Assembly: GCF_000718785.1 (NCBI RefSeq) | Contig: NZ_JOCA01000016.1 | Location: 62,001-126,000 of the forward strand | Reading direction: 5' to 3' | Length of the DNA stretch: 64,000 nucleotides | Origin: Streptomyces sp. NRRL WC-3626 | GTDB taxonomy: Bacteria > Actinomycetota > Actinomycetes > Streptomycetales > Streptomycetaceae | In this document: piece after piece, positions 27,112 to 40,700 of the stretch | Position numbering within the stretch: the first letter of the stretch is position 1 | Layout: every line of letters starts with the position of its first letter | The notes under the pieces: generated by a model | Database searches by the model: none | What the model was told of the DNA's origin: nothing | Seen by the model: the letters and a program-made list of their open reading frames with translations, nothing else | Translations under genes and position numbers: made by a program

Positions 27112-27549
27112 ATGCCGTCCAATGACGTCCGGATCCTGGCCCAGGCCGCCGTGCCCACGGCTGCCGCCGGCGCTGTCGCCGCCGTCGTCAGCGCGGTGGT
27201 CGCCGGTGGCAAGGGTGCGATCGGGGCGCTCGTCGCGACCGCGGTGGTCATCCTCTTCATGGGGATCGGGCTCTACGTACTTCAGCGCACCGCCAAAACG
27301 CTGCCCCACCTGTTCCAGGCCATGGGGCTGATGCTCTACGCGGCGCAGATCCTGCTGCTGTTCGTCTTCGTCGCCCTGTTCCGGGACACCACCCTGTTCC
27401 ACCCCAAGGCTTTCGCTCTCACGCTGGTCGGCACCACCCTCGTGTGGATCGCCGCACAGACGCGCGCGCACATGAAGTCGAAGATCCTCTATGTCGAACC
27501 CGAGTCGACGACGGCCTCGAAGCCGGGAAACTCGGGGCACTCGTCGTGA
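27112..27549 (+). CDS. atpI: ATP synthase protein I (AtpI)
   Basis: A 145-aa membrane protein with four predicted helices (about 8-28, 36-56, 68-90 and 97-117), including TAVVILFMGIGLYV and LYAAQILLLFVFVALF. It stands first in the atp operon, as AtpI does in most bacteria, where it helps assemble the c-ring. ATG 27112 has GGAG eight bases upstream; an in-frame ATG at 27070 is possible. Sequence is poorly conserved in this family, so the call rests on topology and position. Confidence 0.8.
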   Translation: MPSNDVRILAQAAVPTAAAGAVAAVVSAVVAGGKGAIGALVATAVVILFMGIGLYVLQRTAKTLPHLFQAMGLMLYAAQILLLFVFVALFRDTTLFHPKAFALTLVGTTLVWIAAQTRAHMKSKILYVEPESTTASKPGNSGHSS

Positions 27550-27774
27550 GGGGTAGGCCCGGGATAAAGAGGCCTCGGAACTCCTGCTATCGTCCGGTGC
27601 CAACTGCGGCATCGCGGGCGCGGGCATCCGAGCCGGCGCCTGGCCGATCGCGAGGCGTAACGCCCCCCGGCCGCCCCCACATCCGTAACACCAGTCCCGT
27701 GCCGAACTGCGGCTCCGCGCCGCGCCGACACAACGAGGTTGCCGTACCTATGCGCCACGATGAAGGAGCCCGCG

Positions 27775-28599
27775 GTGAGTGCTGACCCGACGCAGGTGCT
27801 CGCCTTCGAGACCGACTGCCACCTGTTCGACGGTTGTGGCTTTCCGGCTCCGGGCCTGCACTCGTTCCTCTTCGAACCGCTCTGGGGCAACGCAGACGGC
27901 AACGGCCTGTACTTCAACAAGCCGATGCTGCTCGCGCTGCTCGGCTCCATCATCGTCGTGGGCTTCTTCTGGGCCGCTTTCGCCAAGCCCAAGCTGGTCC
28001 CCGGCAAGCTCCAGATGGTCGCCGAGGCCGGCTACGACTTCGTACGCACCGGCATCGTGTACCAGACGCTCGGCAAGCGCGAGGGCGAGAAGTACGTTCC
28101 GCTCGCCGTCTCCCTTTTCTTCTTCGTCTGGATGATGAACCTCTGGTCGATCATCCCCGTCGCCGCCTTCCCGGTGACGTCGATCATCGCCTACCCGCTG
28201 GTCCTGGCCCTGATCGTCTACATCACCTGGGTCTCGCTCACCTTCAAGCGGCACGGCTTCGTCGGCTTCTTCAAGAACGTCACCGGCTACGACAAGACCC
28301 TCGGCGCGGTCCTCCCGCTGTCGATGACCATCGAGTTCTTCTCGAACCTGCTGGTCCGCCCGTTCACCCACGCCGTGCGACTCTTCGCGAACATGTTCGC
28401 GGGCCACACCCTGCTGCTGCTCTTCACGATCGCCAGCTGGTACATGCTCAACGGAATCGGCATCGCCTACTCCGCCGTCTCGTTCGGCATGGTCCTCGTC
28501 ATGACGCTCTTCGAGCTCTTCATCCAGGCCGTGCAGGCGTACGTCTTCGTCCTGCTGACCTGCACGTACATCCAGGGCGCGCTCGCCGAGCACCACTGA
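27775..28599 (+). CDS. atpB: F0 ATP synthase subunit a
   Basis: A 274-aa integral membrane subunit forming the proton half-channels against the c-ring. The essential Arg is in HAVRLFANMFAGH (about residue 203), with the last helices containing LFELFIQAVQAYVFVLLTC. GTG 27775 follows AAGGAGCC and gives the usual Streptomyces N-terminus MSADPTQVLAFE. It lies 225 bases after atpI, a gap without a gene that could hold an internal promoter. Confidence 0.97.
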   Translation: MSADPTQVLAFETDCHLFDGCGFPAPGLHSFLFEPLWGNADGNGLYFNKPMLLALLGSIIVVGFFWAAFAKPKLVPGKLQMVAEAGYDFVRTGIVYQTLGKREGEKYVPLAVSLFFFVWMMNLWSIIPVAAFPVTSIIAYPLVLALIVYITWVSLTFKRHGFVGFFKNVTGYDKTLGAVLPLSMTIEFFSNLLVRPFTHAVRLFANMFAGHTLLLLFTIASWYMLNGIGIAYSAVSFGMVLVMTLFELFIQAVQAYVFVLLTCTYIQGALAEHH

Positions 28600-28656
28600 G
28601 CGCCCCCGGTTTCCACCCCCATAGTCGTCCGGTGGCCAACCCCCACCGGTCCGTAA

Positions 28657-28896
<240 letters not shown>

Positions 28897-28938
28897 GACG
28901 AGCACTGACGACCGACCCTTTCGACGAAAGGCACTGAT

Positions 28939-29490
28939 GTGAACTCCGCCCTGGTTTTCCTGGCGGCTGAGGGTGAGAAGGAGAATCCCCTCATCCCGCC
29001 GTGGCCGGAAGTTGTCATCGGCCTCATCGCTTTCGTCATCGTCTTCGGTTTCCTCGCGAAGAAGCTCCTCCCGACCATCAACAAGGTTCTGGAAGAGCGT
29101 CGCGAGGCCATCGAGGGCGGTATCGAGAAGGCCGAGGCCGCTCAGACCGAGGCCCAGAGCGTCCTTGAGCAGTACAAGGCTCAGCTCGCCGAAGCCCGGC
29201 ACGAGGCCGCGCGTCTGCGCCAGGAGGCGCAGGAGCAGGGTGCGACGCTCATCGCCGAGATGCGGGCCGAGGGCCAGCGTCAGCGCGAGGAGATCATCGC
29301 CGCCGGGCACGCGCAGATCGAGGCCGACCGCAAGGCCGCCGCGTCCGCGCTGCGTCAGGACGTCGGCACGCTGGCCACCACCCTGGCCGGCAAGCTCGTC
29401 GGCGAGTCCCTCGAGGACCACGCCCGGCAGAGCCGTGTGATCGACCGCTTCCTCGACGAGCTCGACCAGAAGGCCGAGGCCGCGCGATGA
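28939..29490 (+). CDS. atpF: F0 ATP synthase subunit b
   Basis: A 183-aa peripheral stalk subunit. One N-terminal membrane helix (about 23-42, VVIGLIAFVIVFGFLAKKLL) is followed by a long charged coiled coil to about 165 that dimerises and reaches to the delta subunit. It starts with GTG 28939 after GAAAGG. Its stop overlaps the atpH start (ATGA), so the two stalk parts are translated together. Confidence 0.97.
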   Translation: MNSALVFLAAEGEKENPLIPPWPEVVIGLIAFVIVFGFLAKKLLPTINKVLEERREAIEGGIEKAEAAQTEAQSVLEQYKAQLAEARHEAARLRQEAQEQGATLIAEMRAEGQRQREEIIAAGHAQIEADRKAAASALRQDVGTLATTLAGKLVGESLEDHARQSRVIDRFLDELDQKAEAAR

Positions 29491-30302
29491 ACGGAGCGAG
29501 CCGCGAGGCCCTGGCAGCAGCACGCGAGCGTCTCGACGCGCTGACGGACTCCACGTCCGTGGACGCCGGCTCGCTCGCCGACGAGCTGGCCGCCGTCACC
29601 GCGCTGCTCCACCGCGAGGTGTCGCTGCGTCGGGTCCTCACCGACCCGGCGCAGGCCGGTGAGGCCAAGGCCGACCTGGCACGGCGCCTGCTCGGCTCGC
29701 AGGTCGGCGGCCCGACCGCCGACCTCGTGTCCGGCATGGTGCGCTCCCGCTGGTCGCAGTCGCGCGACCTGGTGGACGCGCTCGAGGAACTGGCCGCCGT
29801 GGCCGACCTCACCGCCGCCCAGCGGGCCGGCACGCTCGACGACGTCGAGGACGAGCTGTTCCGGTTCGGCCGGATCGTCTCCTCCAACACCGAGCTGCGG
29901 GCCGCGCTGACCAACCGGAGGGCCACCGCCTCCGCCAAGAGCGAGCTGCTGGCCGGCCTGCTCGGCGGCAGGGCGGCCGCCGCCACCGAGCGTCTGGTCA
30001 CGCGTCTTGTGACCGCGCCCCGGGGACGTAGCCTGGAGTCGGGACTCGAGTCCCTGTCCAAGCTCGCCGCCGAGCGCCGGGACCGCACGGTGGCCGTGGT
30101 CACCTCCGCGGTGCCGCTGAGCGACCGGCAGAAGCAGCGCCTGGGCGACGCCCTCGCGAAGCTCTACGGCCGCCGTATGCACCTCAACCTCGACGTCGAC
30201 CCCGCGGTCGTCGGCGGGATCCGGGTGCAGGTCGGCGACGAGGTCATCAACGGGTCCCTCGCGGACCGGCTCGAGGACGCGAGCCGCCGGCTGGCCGGCT
30301 GA
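29487..30302 (+). CDS. atpH: F1 ATP synthase subunit delta
   Basis: A 271-aa subunit joining the b stalk to the top of F1. The N-terminal half is a long helical region of the larger actinobacterial form; the C-terminal OSCP-like part holds AVVTSAVPLSDRQKQRL and GGIRVQVGDEVINGSLADRL. It is longer than the roughly 180 aa of E. coli, as usual in actinobacteria. ATG at 29487 overlaps the atpF stop by four bases. Confidence 0.96.
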   Translation: MNGASREALAAARERLDALTDSTSVDAGSLADELAAVTALLHREVSLRRVLTDPAQAGEAKADLARRLLGSQVGGPTADLVSGMVRSRWSQSRDLVDALEELAAVADLTAAQRAGTLDDVEDELFRFGRIVSSNTELRAALTNRRATASAKSELLAGLLGGRAAAATERLVTRLVTAPRGRSLESGLESLSKLAAERRDRTVAVVTSAVPLSDRQKQRLGDALAKLYGRRMHLNLDVDPAVVGGIRVQVGDEVINGSLADRLEDASRRLAG

Positions 30303-30437
30303 GCAACACAATTCTTCATAGGCAGTAAGCAGTTACGGCCCTGGTTGGGCCGTGCAGAGGATTCACCTCATATCGGGGGGAGTCCCCATACCCCCCAAGT
30401 GAAACTTCGGGCCCAACAAGGAGAGCAGGGAACTCAG

Positions 30438-32027
30438 ATGGCGGAGCTCACGATCCGGCCGGAGGAGATCCGGGACGCGCTGGAGAACTTCGTCCAGTCG
30501 TACAAGCCGGACGCGGCCTCGCGCGAGGAGGTCGGCACGGTCACCGTCGCCGGCGACGGCATCGCCAAGATCGAGGGCCTCCCCTCGGCCATGGCCAACG
30601 AGCTGCTGAAGTTCGAGGACGGCACCCTCGGCCTCGCCCTCAACCTCGAGGAGCGCGAGATCGGTGCCGTCGTCCTCGGTGAGTTCAGCGGTATCGAAGA
30701 GGGCCAGCCGGTCACCCGTACCGGCGAGGTCCTGTCCGTCGCCGTGGGCGAGGGCTACCTCGGCCGCGTGGTCGACCCGCTCGGCAACCCGATCGACGGC
30801 CTCGGCGAGATCGAGACGGAGGGCCGCCGCGCCCTCGAACTGCAGGCCCCCACGGTCATGCAGCGCAAGTCGGTGCACGAGCCGATGGAGACGGGCTACA
30901 AGGCCGTCGACGCCATGACCCCGATCGGCCGTGGTCAGCGCCAGCTGATCATCGGCGACCGCCAGACCGGCAAGACCGCCCTGGCCGTCGACACGATCAT
31001 CAACCAGCGTGACAACTGGCGCACCGGCGACCCGAAGAAGCAGGTCCGCTGCATCTACGTCGCCATCGGCCAGAAGGGCTCCACCATCGCGTCGGTCCGC
31101 CGCGCGCTGGAGGAGAACGGCGCGCTGGAGTACACGACCATCGTCGCCGCCCCGGCGTCCGACCCGGCCGGCTTCAAGTACCTGGCGCCGTACACCGGTT
31201 CCGCCATCGGTCAGCAGTGGATGTACGACGGCAAGCACGTCCTGATCATCTTCGACGACCTGTCGAAGCAGGCCGACGCCTACCGCGCCGTCTCCCTGCT
31301 GCTGCGCCGCCCGCCGGGCCGTGAGGCCTACCCGGGTGACGTCTTCTACCTGCACTCCCGTCTGCTGGAGCGCTGTGCCAAGCTCTCCGACGAGATGGGG
31401 GCCGGCTCGATGACCGGTCTGCCGATCGTCGAGACCAAGGCCAACGACGTGTCGGCGTTCATCCCGACCAACGTCATCTCCATCACCGACGGCCAGTGCT
31501 TCCTGGAGTCGGACCTGTTCAACGCCGGTCAGCGCCCCGCGCTGAACGTCGGTATCTCCGTCTCCCGAGTCGGCGGTTCCGCGCAGCACAAGGCGATGAA
31601 GCAGGTCTCCGGCCGACTGCGCGTGGACCTCGCCCAGTTCCGTGAGCTGGAGGCGTTCGCCGCCTTCGGTTCCGACCTGGACGCCGCGTCGAAGGCGCAG
31701 CTGGAGCGCGGTCAGCGCATGGTCGAGCTGCTGAAGCAGGACCAGTACGAGCCGATGTCGACCGAGGACCAGGTCGTCTCCGTCTGGGCCGGCACCACCG
31801 GCAAGATGGACGACGTGCCGGTCGTCGACATCCGCCGCTTCGAGAAGGAGCTCCTGGAGCACCTGCACCGCAAGGAGCAGGGCCTCATGACCTCCATCCG
31901 TGAGGGCGGCAAGATGTCCGACGACACCCTGCAGGCCACGGCCGAGGCGATCGCGGACTTCAAGAAGCAGTTCGAGACCAGCGACGGCAAGCTGCTCGGC
32001 GAGGACGCCCCGTCCGCCGCCAAGTGA
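30438..32027 (+). CDS. atpA: F1 ATP synthase subunit alpha
   Basis: A 529-aa non-catalytic nucleotide-binding subunit. The P-loop [13 protein letters not shown] lies at about 173-185, and the arginine finger is in the [10 protein letters not shown] segment (about 377). ATG 30438 has AAGGAGAG upstream; the earlier frame from 30345 is not coding-like. C-terminal helical bundle complete. The 135-base gap after atpH carries no gene. Confidence 0.98.
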   Translation: MAELTIRPEEIRDALENFVQSYKPDAASREEVGTVTVAGDGIAKIEGLPSAMANELLKFEDGTLGLALNLEEREIGAVVLGEFSGIEEGQPVTRTGEVLSVAVGEGYLGRVVDPLGNPIDGLGEIETEGRRALELQAPTVMQRKSVHEPMETGYKAVDAMTPIGRGQRQLIIGDRQTGKTALAVDTIINQRDNWRTGDPKKQVRCIYVAIGQKGSTIASVRRALEENGALEYTTIVAAPASDPAGFKYLAPYTGSAIGQQWMYDGKHVLIIFDDLSKQADAYRAVSLLLRRPPGREAYPGDVFYLHSRLLERCAKLSDEMGAGSMTGLPIVETKANDVSAFIPTNVISITDGQCFLESDLFNAGQRPALNVGISVSRVGGSAQHKAMKQVSGRLRVDLAQFRELEAFAAFGSDLDAASKAQLERGQRMVELLKQDQYEPMSTEDQVVSVWAGTTGKMDDVPVVDIRRFEKELLEHLHRKEQGLMTSIREGGKMSDDTLQATAEAIADFKKQFETSDGKLLGEDAPSAAK

Positions 32028-32048
32028 CGTAAGGAAGGGACCTGACTC

Positions 32049-34402
<2,354 letters not shown>

Positions 34403-34439
34403 GCATCAGGCTCACCGTGAACCCCTGAGGTTCACACCT

Positions 34440-34466
34440 GAGGGGGCGGGCGCGTCCCGCCCCCTC
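34440..34466 (+). terminator. Hairpin between atpD and atpC
   Basis: A perfect 11-bp stem, GAGGGGGCGGG / CCCGCCCCCTC, with a 5-base loop lies in the 131-base gap, preceded by a smaller GTGAACC/GGTTCAC hairpin (from 34418). It may partly end transcription or protect the upstream mRNA, lowering atpC output. Confidence 0.6.
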
Positions 34467-34533
34467 ATCCACGCCCCTTAGACTTGTAACCAACACCCGG
34501 CCAAACCGCCGGGTGGTGACCCGAGGAGCCACC

Positions 34534-34911
34534 TTGGCTGCTGAGCTGCACGTCGCGCTGGTCGCGGCCGACCGAGAGGTCTGGTCCGGCGAGGCCACCC
34601 TGGTCGTCGCGCGCACCACGTCCGGCGACATCGGCGTCATGCCCGGTCACCAGCCGCTGCTCGGTGTGCTGGAGTCGGGCCCGGTGACCATCCGTACGAG
34701 CGAGGGCGGCACGGTCGTCGCCGCGGTGCACGGCGGTTTCGTCTCGTTCGCGGACAACAAGCTGTCGCTGCTGGCGGAGGTCGCCGAGCTGTCGGACGAG
34801 ATCGACGTCCAGAGCGCGGAGCAGGAACTCGCCCGCGCGAAGGCGGAGGACGACGCGGAGGCCCAGCGCCGCGCGGACGTCCGTCTGCGGGCGGCGTCGG
34901 CAGGGCGCTGA
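34534..34911 (+). CDS. atpC: F1 ATP synthase subunit epsilon
   Basis: A 125-aa subunit: an N-terminal beta sandwich (MAAELHVALVAADREVWSG, IGVMPGHQPLLGVLESGP) and a C-terminal helical pair that is a known brake on ATP hydrolysis. TTG 34534 was chosen because GAGGAG sits six bases upstream and it gives the family N-terminus; GTG 34513 is in frame but lacks a site. It ends the operon. Confidence 0.95.
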   Translation: MAAELHVALVAADREVWSGEATLVVARTTSGDIGVMPGHQPLLGVLESGPVTIRTSEGGTVVAAVHGGFVSFADNKLSLLAEVAELSDEIDVQSAEQELARAKAEDDAEAQRRADVRLRAASAGR

Positions 34912-34936
34912 TACCGGCGCGGTGGGATGACGTCAC

Positions 34937-34982
34937 TCAGCCGCGGCCGGCACCGGAGCGATCCGGAGCCGGTCGCGGCTGA
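34937..34982 (+). terminator. Terminator of the atp operon
   Basis: Arms beginning TCAGCCGCG and ending CGCGGCTGA pair over about 20 bp with two mismatches around a short loop, 26 bases after the atpC stop. Confidence 0.7.
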
Positions 34983-35039
34983 GGCAGATCTGGATGATTT
35001 TTCCGTTCCGTTACCTAGGAGACGAGGAGGTCGGTGCCG

Positions 35040-35486
35040 ATGGTCCTCGCTCTGACTGTGTGCGGAATCGTGGTGGCCCTCGTGGTGGTGGGACTCTTCG
35101 TCTTCGGCCTGCGCCGCCGCCTCATCCAGCGGTCCGGCGGTACGTTCGACTGCAGCCTGCGCTGGGCGGTCCCCGAGTCGGGTGACGCCGGCGGCAAGGG
35201 CTGGGCGTACGGGGTGGCGCGGTACAACGGTGACCGGGTCGAGTGGTTCCGGGTGTTCTCGTACGCTCCCCGCCCGCGCCGCGTGCTGGAGCGTTCCGCG
35301 ATCGAGGTGGCCGGCCGTCGTCTCCCCGAGGGCGAGGAGGAGCTGGCGCTGCTGTCGGACTCGGTGATCCTCGTCTGTCTGCACCGGGGCACGCGACTCG
35401 AGCTGGCGATGAGCGAGGACGCGCTGACCGGTTTCCTCGCGTGGCTCGAGGCGGCCCCGCCCGGCCAGAGGGTGAACGTCGCGTAG
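35040..35486 (+). CDS. DUF2550 membrane-anchored protein
   Basis: A 148-aa protein with one N-terminal transmembrane helix (about 1-22, LALTVCGIVVALVVVGLFVFG), a basic stop (RRRLIQR) and a compact soluble domain (FDCSLRW, GVARYNGDRVEWFRVFSYAPRPRRVL). This is the DUF2550 family found after atpC in actinobacteria. ATG 35040 is nine bases after GAGGAGG; GTG 35034 is too close to that site. Function not established. It converges on the chitinase gene. Confidence 0.85.
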   Translation: MVLALTVCGIVVALVVVGLFVFGLRRRLIQRSGGTFDCSLRWAVPESGDAGGKGWAYGVARYNGDRVEWFRVFSYAPRPRRVLERSAIEVAGRRLPEGEEELALLSDSVILVCLHRGTRLELAMSEDALTGFLAWLEAAPPGQRVNVA

Positions 35487-35495
35487 AGCGCGTAC

Positions 35496-35526
35496 ACCCT
35501 CCCCCGGACGAGGTCCGGAGGAGGGT
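35496..35526. terminator. Bidirectional terminator between DUF2550 gene and chitinase gene
   Basis: ACCCTCCCCCGGAC and GTCCGGAGGAGGGT pair almost perfectly around GAG, between the ends of two converging genes. Confidence 0.7.
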
Positions 35527-35548
35527 GGGGTCGCGTACCGGGTGAGGG

Positions 35549-37372
<1,824 letters not shown>

Positions 37373-37448
37373 GCTGCGCCTCCTTATGGGGGAGAAGCCG
37401 TCGTGGGTGTGACTGAGCCATCACACCCGCAGTGCCGTGAGAATAGAA

Positions 37449-37481
37449 AGGTCTGGACCACCGGTCAATAGGTCTGGACCA
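37449..37481 (-). promoter_or_regulatory. Chitinase direct-repeat operator
   Basis: Two perfect copies of AGGTCTGGACCA (37449-37460 and 37470-37481), read on the chitinase strand as TGGTCCAGACCT. This 12-bp pair is the known element of Streptomyces chitinase promoters for chitin induction and glucose repression, and it overlaps the DasR-type site. Confidence 0.9.
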
Positions 37482-37498
37482 CCACTCCGCTACGGGGT

Positions 37499-38140
37499 TC
37501 AGATCCCCAATTCCTGCGCCAGTACCGCCGCTTGCACCCGGCTGCGCAGCTCCAGCTTGGCCAGCAGTCGGCTGACGTGCGTCTTCACCGTGGCCTCGGC
37601 CATCTGGAGGCGTTCCGCGACGTCGGCGTTGGACAGCCCCTCGCCGAGACAGGACAGCACCTCGCGCTCGCGCCGGGTGAGGGCGTCGAGCACCGCCGGA
37701 TCGGCCGCCCCCCGGCGGGCCGGCTTGGCCGCGAACTCGGCGATCAGCCGCCGTGTGACGGCCGGGGCGACCACGCCCTCCCCGCGCGCCACGGTGCGTA
37801 CCGCCTCGATGAGGTCCCTGGCGTCGGTGTTCTTCAGCAGGAATCCGGCCGCTCCGGCCCGCAGCGCCCCGAACACGTACTCGTCGAGGTCGAAGGTGGT
37901 CAGCACCAGCACATCGGCGAGCCCTTCCCCGACCACCTGCCGGGTCGCCGACACCCCGTCCAGACGTGGCATCTGCACGTCCATCAGCACCAGGTCGGGG
38001 CGCATTTCACGGGCCAGCGCCACCGCCTGCTCACCGTCGCCCGCCTCGCCGACCACCTCGATGTCGGGGGCACTGCGCAGGATCAGGACCAGACCGGCGC
38101 GGACGGCGGACTGGTCCTCGGCGACCAGGACGCGGATCAT
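37499..38140 (-). CDS. LuxR/NarL-type response regulator
   Basis: A 213-aa regulator: receiver with D54 in LVLMDVQMPRLDG and the Lys in FLLKNTD, then a C-terminal HTH (about 148-205, LTRREREVLSCLGEGLSNADVAERL). The start ATG overlaps the stop of the upstream kinase gene (ATGA), so they form one two-component operon. The stop lies 18 bases from the second chitinase repeat. In Streptomyces a RR/kinase pair next to a chitinase can control it (as ChiR/ChiS do for chiC homologues), but ChiS is not usually of this class, so a link is uncertain. Confidence 0.92.
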   Translation of the reverse strand: MIRVLVAEDQSAVRAGLVLILRSAPDIEVVGEAGDGEQAVALAREMRPDLVLMDVQMPRLDGVSATRQVVGEGLADVLVLTTFDLDEYVFGALRAGAAGFLLKNTDARDLIEAVRTVARGEGVVAPAVTRRLIAEFAAKPARRGAADPAVLDALTRREREVLSCLGEGLSNADVAERLQMAEATVKTHVSRLLAKLELRSRVQAAVLAQELGI

Positions 38141-39330
38141 TCCATCTCTCCTTGGGCGATGTCGGTGACGGGGAGCAGCGCGCGTACGACCCACATCCTG
38201 CCGTCCGCACCGCTCTCCGGCCCCGCCTCGAACGTGCCGTCCAGCAGGGCCGCCCGCTCCCGCATGCCGACGAGTCCGGCACCGGACCCCGGGGCGCGCG
38301 GGGTGTCCCGGCCGCCGTACGCACTGGTCACCCGGATGCCGAGGCCGTCGTCGTGCCGCCGCAGCCACACCGTGACCGGTCCCGGGGCGGCGTGCTTGAG
38401 CGCGTTGGTCAGCGACTCCTGCACGATCCTGTACGCGGCGAGTTCGACCGGTGCGGGGACCGAGTCGTAGGCGGCGTCCAGGCAGGCGTCGAGGCCGTTG
38501 GCGCGGGCGCCCTCGACCAGGGCGCCGAGGCCGTCGAGGGTGGGGGTCGCGGCCGGTTCGCGGTCGTCGGCGCCGTCGCGCAGGATGCCGATGAGCCGTC
38601 GCATCTCGGACAGTCCCTGGACGCTGTTCTCCCGGATCACGGCGAGGGCGTCGAGGGAGGTCCTCTCGTCCTTGAGGGAGAGCGCGGCCGTGGAGTGGAT
38701 GGCGATCGCGGAGAGGTGGTTGGCGACCATGTCGTGCAACTCGCGGGCCATCCGGGCGCGTTCCGCCGTCACCGCCTGGACGCGGTCCATCTCCGCCAGC
38801 AGCGCGGTCTGTTCGGCGCGCAGCCGGGCCGACTCGGCCGCGTCACGGTGGTTGCGCACGATGAGGCCCGTCGACGCGGGCGTGAACGTCACGGCGCCCA
38901 TGACGACACCGATCAGCAGCGCCTCGGGCTCCCGCAGCACGGCGAACGGCACCAGCGTCGCGGCGATCGACAGCATCCCGGTGATCCAGGGCAGCCGGCG
39001 GGCCGTGGCGGGGGTGCCGTACAGGACGGCGGCGTACATCAGGTCGGTGTACATCACGATCGTGGCGATGCTGCCCTGGGTCATCAGATCCGCGGCCAGC
39101 GCGAGCGTGCCGAGGGCGAGTCCGGTGCGCGGCGCGGTGCGGCGCAGCAGTTCGCAGCCGGCCATCACGGCGAGCGGCACGAGGAGCGGCCAGCGGCCGT
39201 CGAAGAGGACCTGTGCGCTGCCCGCCGGCCGCAGGCCAAGACCGAACGCCCACAGCACCAGCCCGCCGGCGAGTCCGGCGAGCGCGACCCCCACGTCGAA
39301 GCGGGGCGGGCGGGGTGGTCGTACGGCCAT
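38137..39330 (-). CDS. Sensor histidine kinase (HPK7, DesK-like)
   Basis: A 397-aa membrane kinase. Several N-terminal helices (about 12-160, VALAGLAGGLVLWAFGLGL; LSIAATLVPFAVL) form the sensor; the HisKA_3 dimerisation helix has the phospho-acceptor His in MARELHDMVANHLS (about 200); the ATPase domain has AYRIVQESLTNALKHA and GAGLVGMRERAAL. ATG 39330 gives the clean membrane start. It phosphorylates the coupled LuxR-type regulator. Signal unknown. Confidence 0.92.
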   Translation of the reverse strand: MAVRPPRPPRFDVGVALAGLAGGLVLWAFGLGLRPAGSAQVLFDGRWPLLVPLAVMAGCELLRRTAPRTGLALGTLALAADLMTQGSIATIVMYTDLMYAAVLYGTPATARRLPWITGMLSIAATLVPFAVLREPEALLIGVVMGAVTFTPASTGLIVRNHRDAAESARLRAEQTALLAEMDRVQAVTAERARMARELHDMVANHLSAIAIHSTAALSLKDERTSLDALAVIRENSVQGLSEMRRLIGILRDGADDREPAATPTLDGLGALVEGARANGLDACLDAAYDSVPAPVELAAYRIVQESLTNALKHAAPGPVTVWLRRHDDGLGIRVTSAYGGRDTPRAPGSGAGLVGMRERAALLDGTFEAGPESGADGRMWVVRALLPVTDIAQGEME

Positions 39331-39482
39331 GGCACCATCCAACACGCTGCGCGCACCCGCCGCCTGATCCCCGCGGACGGTCCCGGACTGCATCTTTCGA
39401 TGTACCGGGGGTTCATCGGCGGCGACGACGAAACGGGGTGCTCCGCACGGGAGCCTGAAAGGGTGACCGAAGGGAGCGAACC

Positions 39483-40058
39483 GTGATCGTCGCCTTGATC
39501 GCCGCCTGTGAGATCGGCTTCTGGGTGCTGCTGGCCGCCGGACTGGCCTGCCGCTATCTGCTGAGGATGCCGCGCACCGGGCTCGCGCTGCTGCTGTGCG
39601 AGCCGCTGCTGGAGGTCGTCCTGCTGGTCGCCACCGCGCTGGACCTGAAGAACGGCGCCGAACCCGACTGGACCCATGGCCTCGCCGCGCTCTACATCGG
39701 CTACACGGTGGGCCACGGCCACCGCACCGTGAAGTGGCTCGACGGCCACGCCGCCCACCGGCTGGCCGGCGCGCCCAGGCCGCAGGGCCCGCCGCGTTAC
39801 GGCATGCCCCGCGCCCGGCACGAGACCAGGGTGTGGCTGGGCACGCTCATCGGCGCCGCCGTGGCGACCGCGCTGCTCCAGCTCGCCATCTGGTACGTCG
39901 GTGACCCGGACCGCGTCACCTCCCTGGAAGCCTGGCGCTACACCGCCTGGCGCGCGGCCGGCATCCACGGCCTGGTGGCCCTGGCCTACTGGATCTGGCC
40001 GAAGAAGGCCCCGGCGGGTGCCCCGGCCACCGAGGGCAAGGAGCGCGTCGGCCGATAG
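39483..40058 (+). CDS. Hypothetical integral membrane protein
   Basis: A 191-aa protein with about five helices (2-22, 34-53, a weaker one near 70, 118-142, 155-173), beginning IVALIAACEIGFWVLLAAGLACRYLLRMPRTGL. It starts at GTG 39483 after AGGGAGC and is divergent from the histidine kinase gene. No family motif is recognised. It could share the regulatory region with the kinase operon. It converges on the adenosyltransferase gene. Confidence 0.75.
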   Translation: MIVALIAACEIGFWVLLAAGLACRYLLRMPRTGLALLLCEPLLEVVLLVATALDLKNGAEPDWTHGLAALYIGYTVGHGHRTVKWLDGHAAHRLAGAPRPQGPPRYGMPRARHETRVWLGTLIGAAVATALLQLAIWYVGDPDRVTSLEAWRYTAWRAAGIHGLVALAYWIWPKKAPAGAPATEGKERVGR

Positions 40059-40063
40059 GGCCT

Positions 40064-40105
40064 GTCCGGCGGATCACGCCGCGTCTGAGGCCTGATCCGC
40101 CGGAC
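40064..40105. terminator. Bidirectional terminator
   Basis: GTCCGGCGGATCA (40064-40076) and TGATCCGCCGGAC (40093-40105) form a perfect 13-bp stem with a 16-base loop between two converging genes. Confidence 0.8.
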
Positions 40106-40114
40106 CCCTGTGCC

Positions 40115-40687
40115 TCAGCGCTCCCCGCCCGGTACCCACAGCACGTCTCCGGTCTCCTTGTTCGCGATGCGGGCCAGGATGAACAGGAGGTCGGAGAGGC
40201 GGTTGAGATAGGTGGCGGTGAGGGGGTTCATCGAGTCGCCGTGGGCCTCCAGCGCCGCCCAGGTGGAGCGCTCGGCCCGGCGGACCACCGTGCACGCCTG
40301 GTGCAGCAGGGCCGCGCCGGGTGTGCCGCCGGGGAGGATGAAGGAGCGGAGCTTCTCCAGCCGCTCGTTGAAGGTGTCGCAGTCCGCCTCCAGCCGGTCG
40401 ACGTAGAACTGCTCCACCCGCAGCGGCGGGTACTCGGGGTTCTCCACCACCGGCGTCGACAGATCGGCGCCCACGTCGAACAGGTCGTTCTGCACCCGGG
40501 TGAGGACCTGGACGACCTCGTCCTCCAGCCCGCCCAGCGCGATCGCGGTACCGATCACCGCGTTCGCCTCGTTGGCGTCGGCGTAGGCGGAGATCCGCAG
40601 ATCGGTCTTGGCGACCCGGGACATGTCACCGAGGTTCGTGGTGCCCTTGTCGCCGGTCCGGGTGTAGATACGCGTCAGGTTGACCAT
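40115..40687 (-). CDS. PduO-type cob(I)alamin adenosyltransferase
   Basis: A 190-aa trimeric helical-bundle enzyme that transfers the adenosyl group of ATP to cob(I)alamin, making coenzyme B12. The ATP-binding N-terminus TRTGDKGTTNLGD and the helix with RRAERSTWAAL and NRLSDLLFILAR are present. ATG complement of 40685-40687. The cofactor is needed by methylmalonyl-CoA mutase, whose chaperone MeaB and epimerase are encoded at 60-63 kb. Confidence 0.93.
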   Translation of the reverse strand: MVNLTRIYTRTGDKGTTNLGDMSRVAKTDLRISAYADANEANAVIGTAIALGGLEDEVVQVLTRVQNDLFDVGADLSTPVVENPEYPPLRVEQFYVDRLEADCDTFNERLEKLRSFILPGGTPGAALLHQACTVVRRAERSTWAALEAHGDSMNPLTATYLNRLSDLLFILARIANKETGDVLWVPGGER

Positions 40688-40700
40688 GGGGCCAGCCTAG

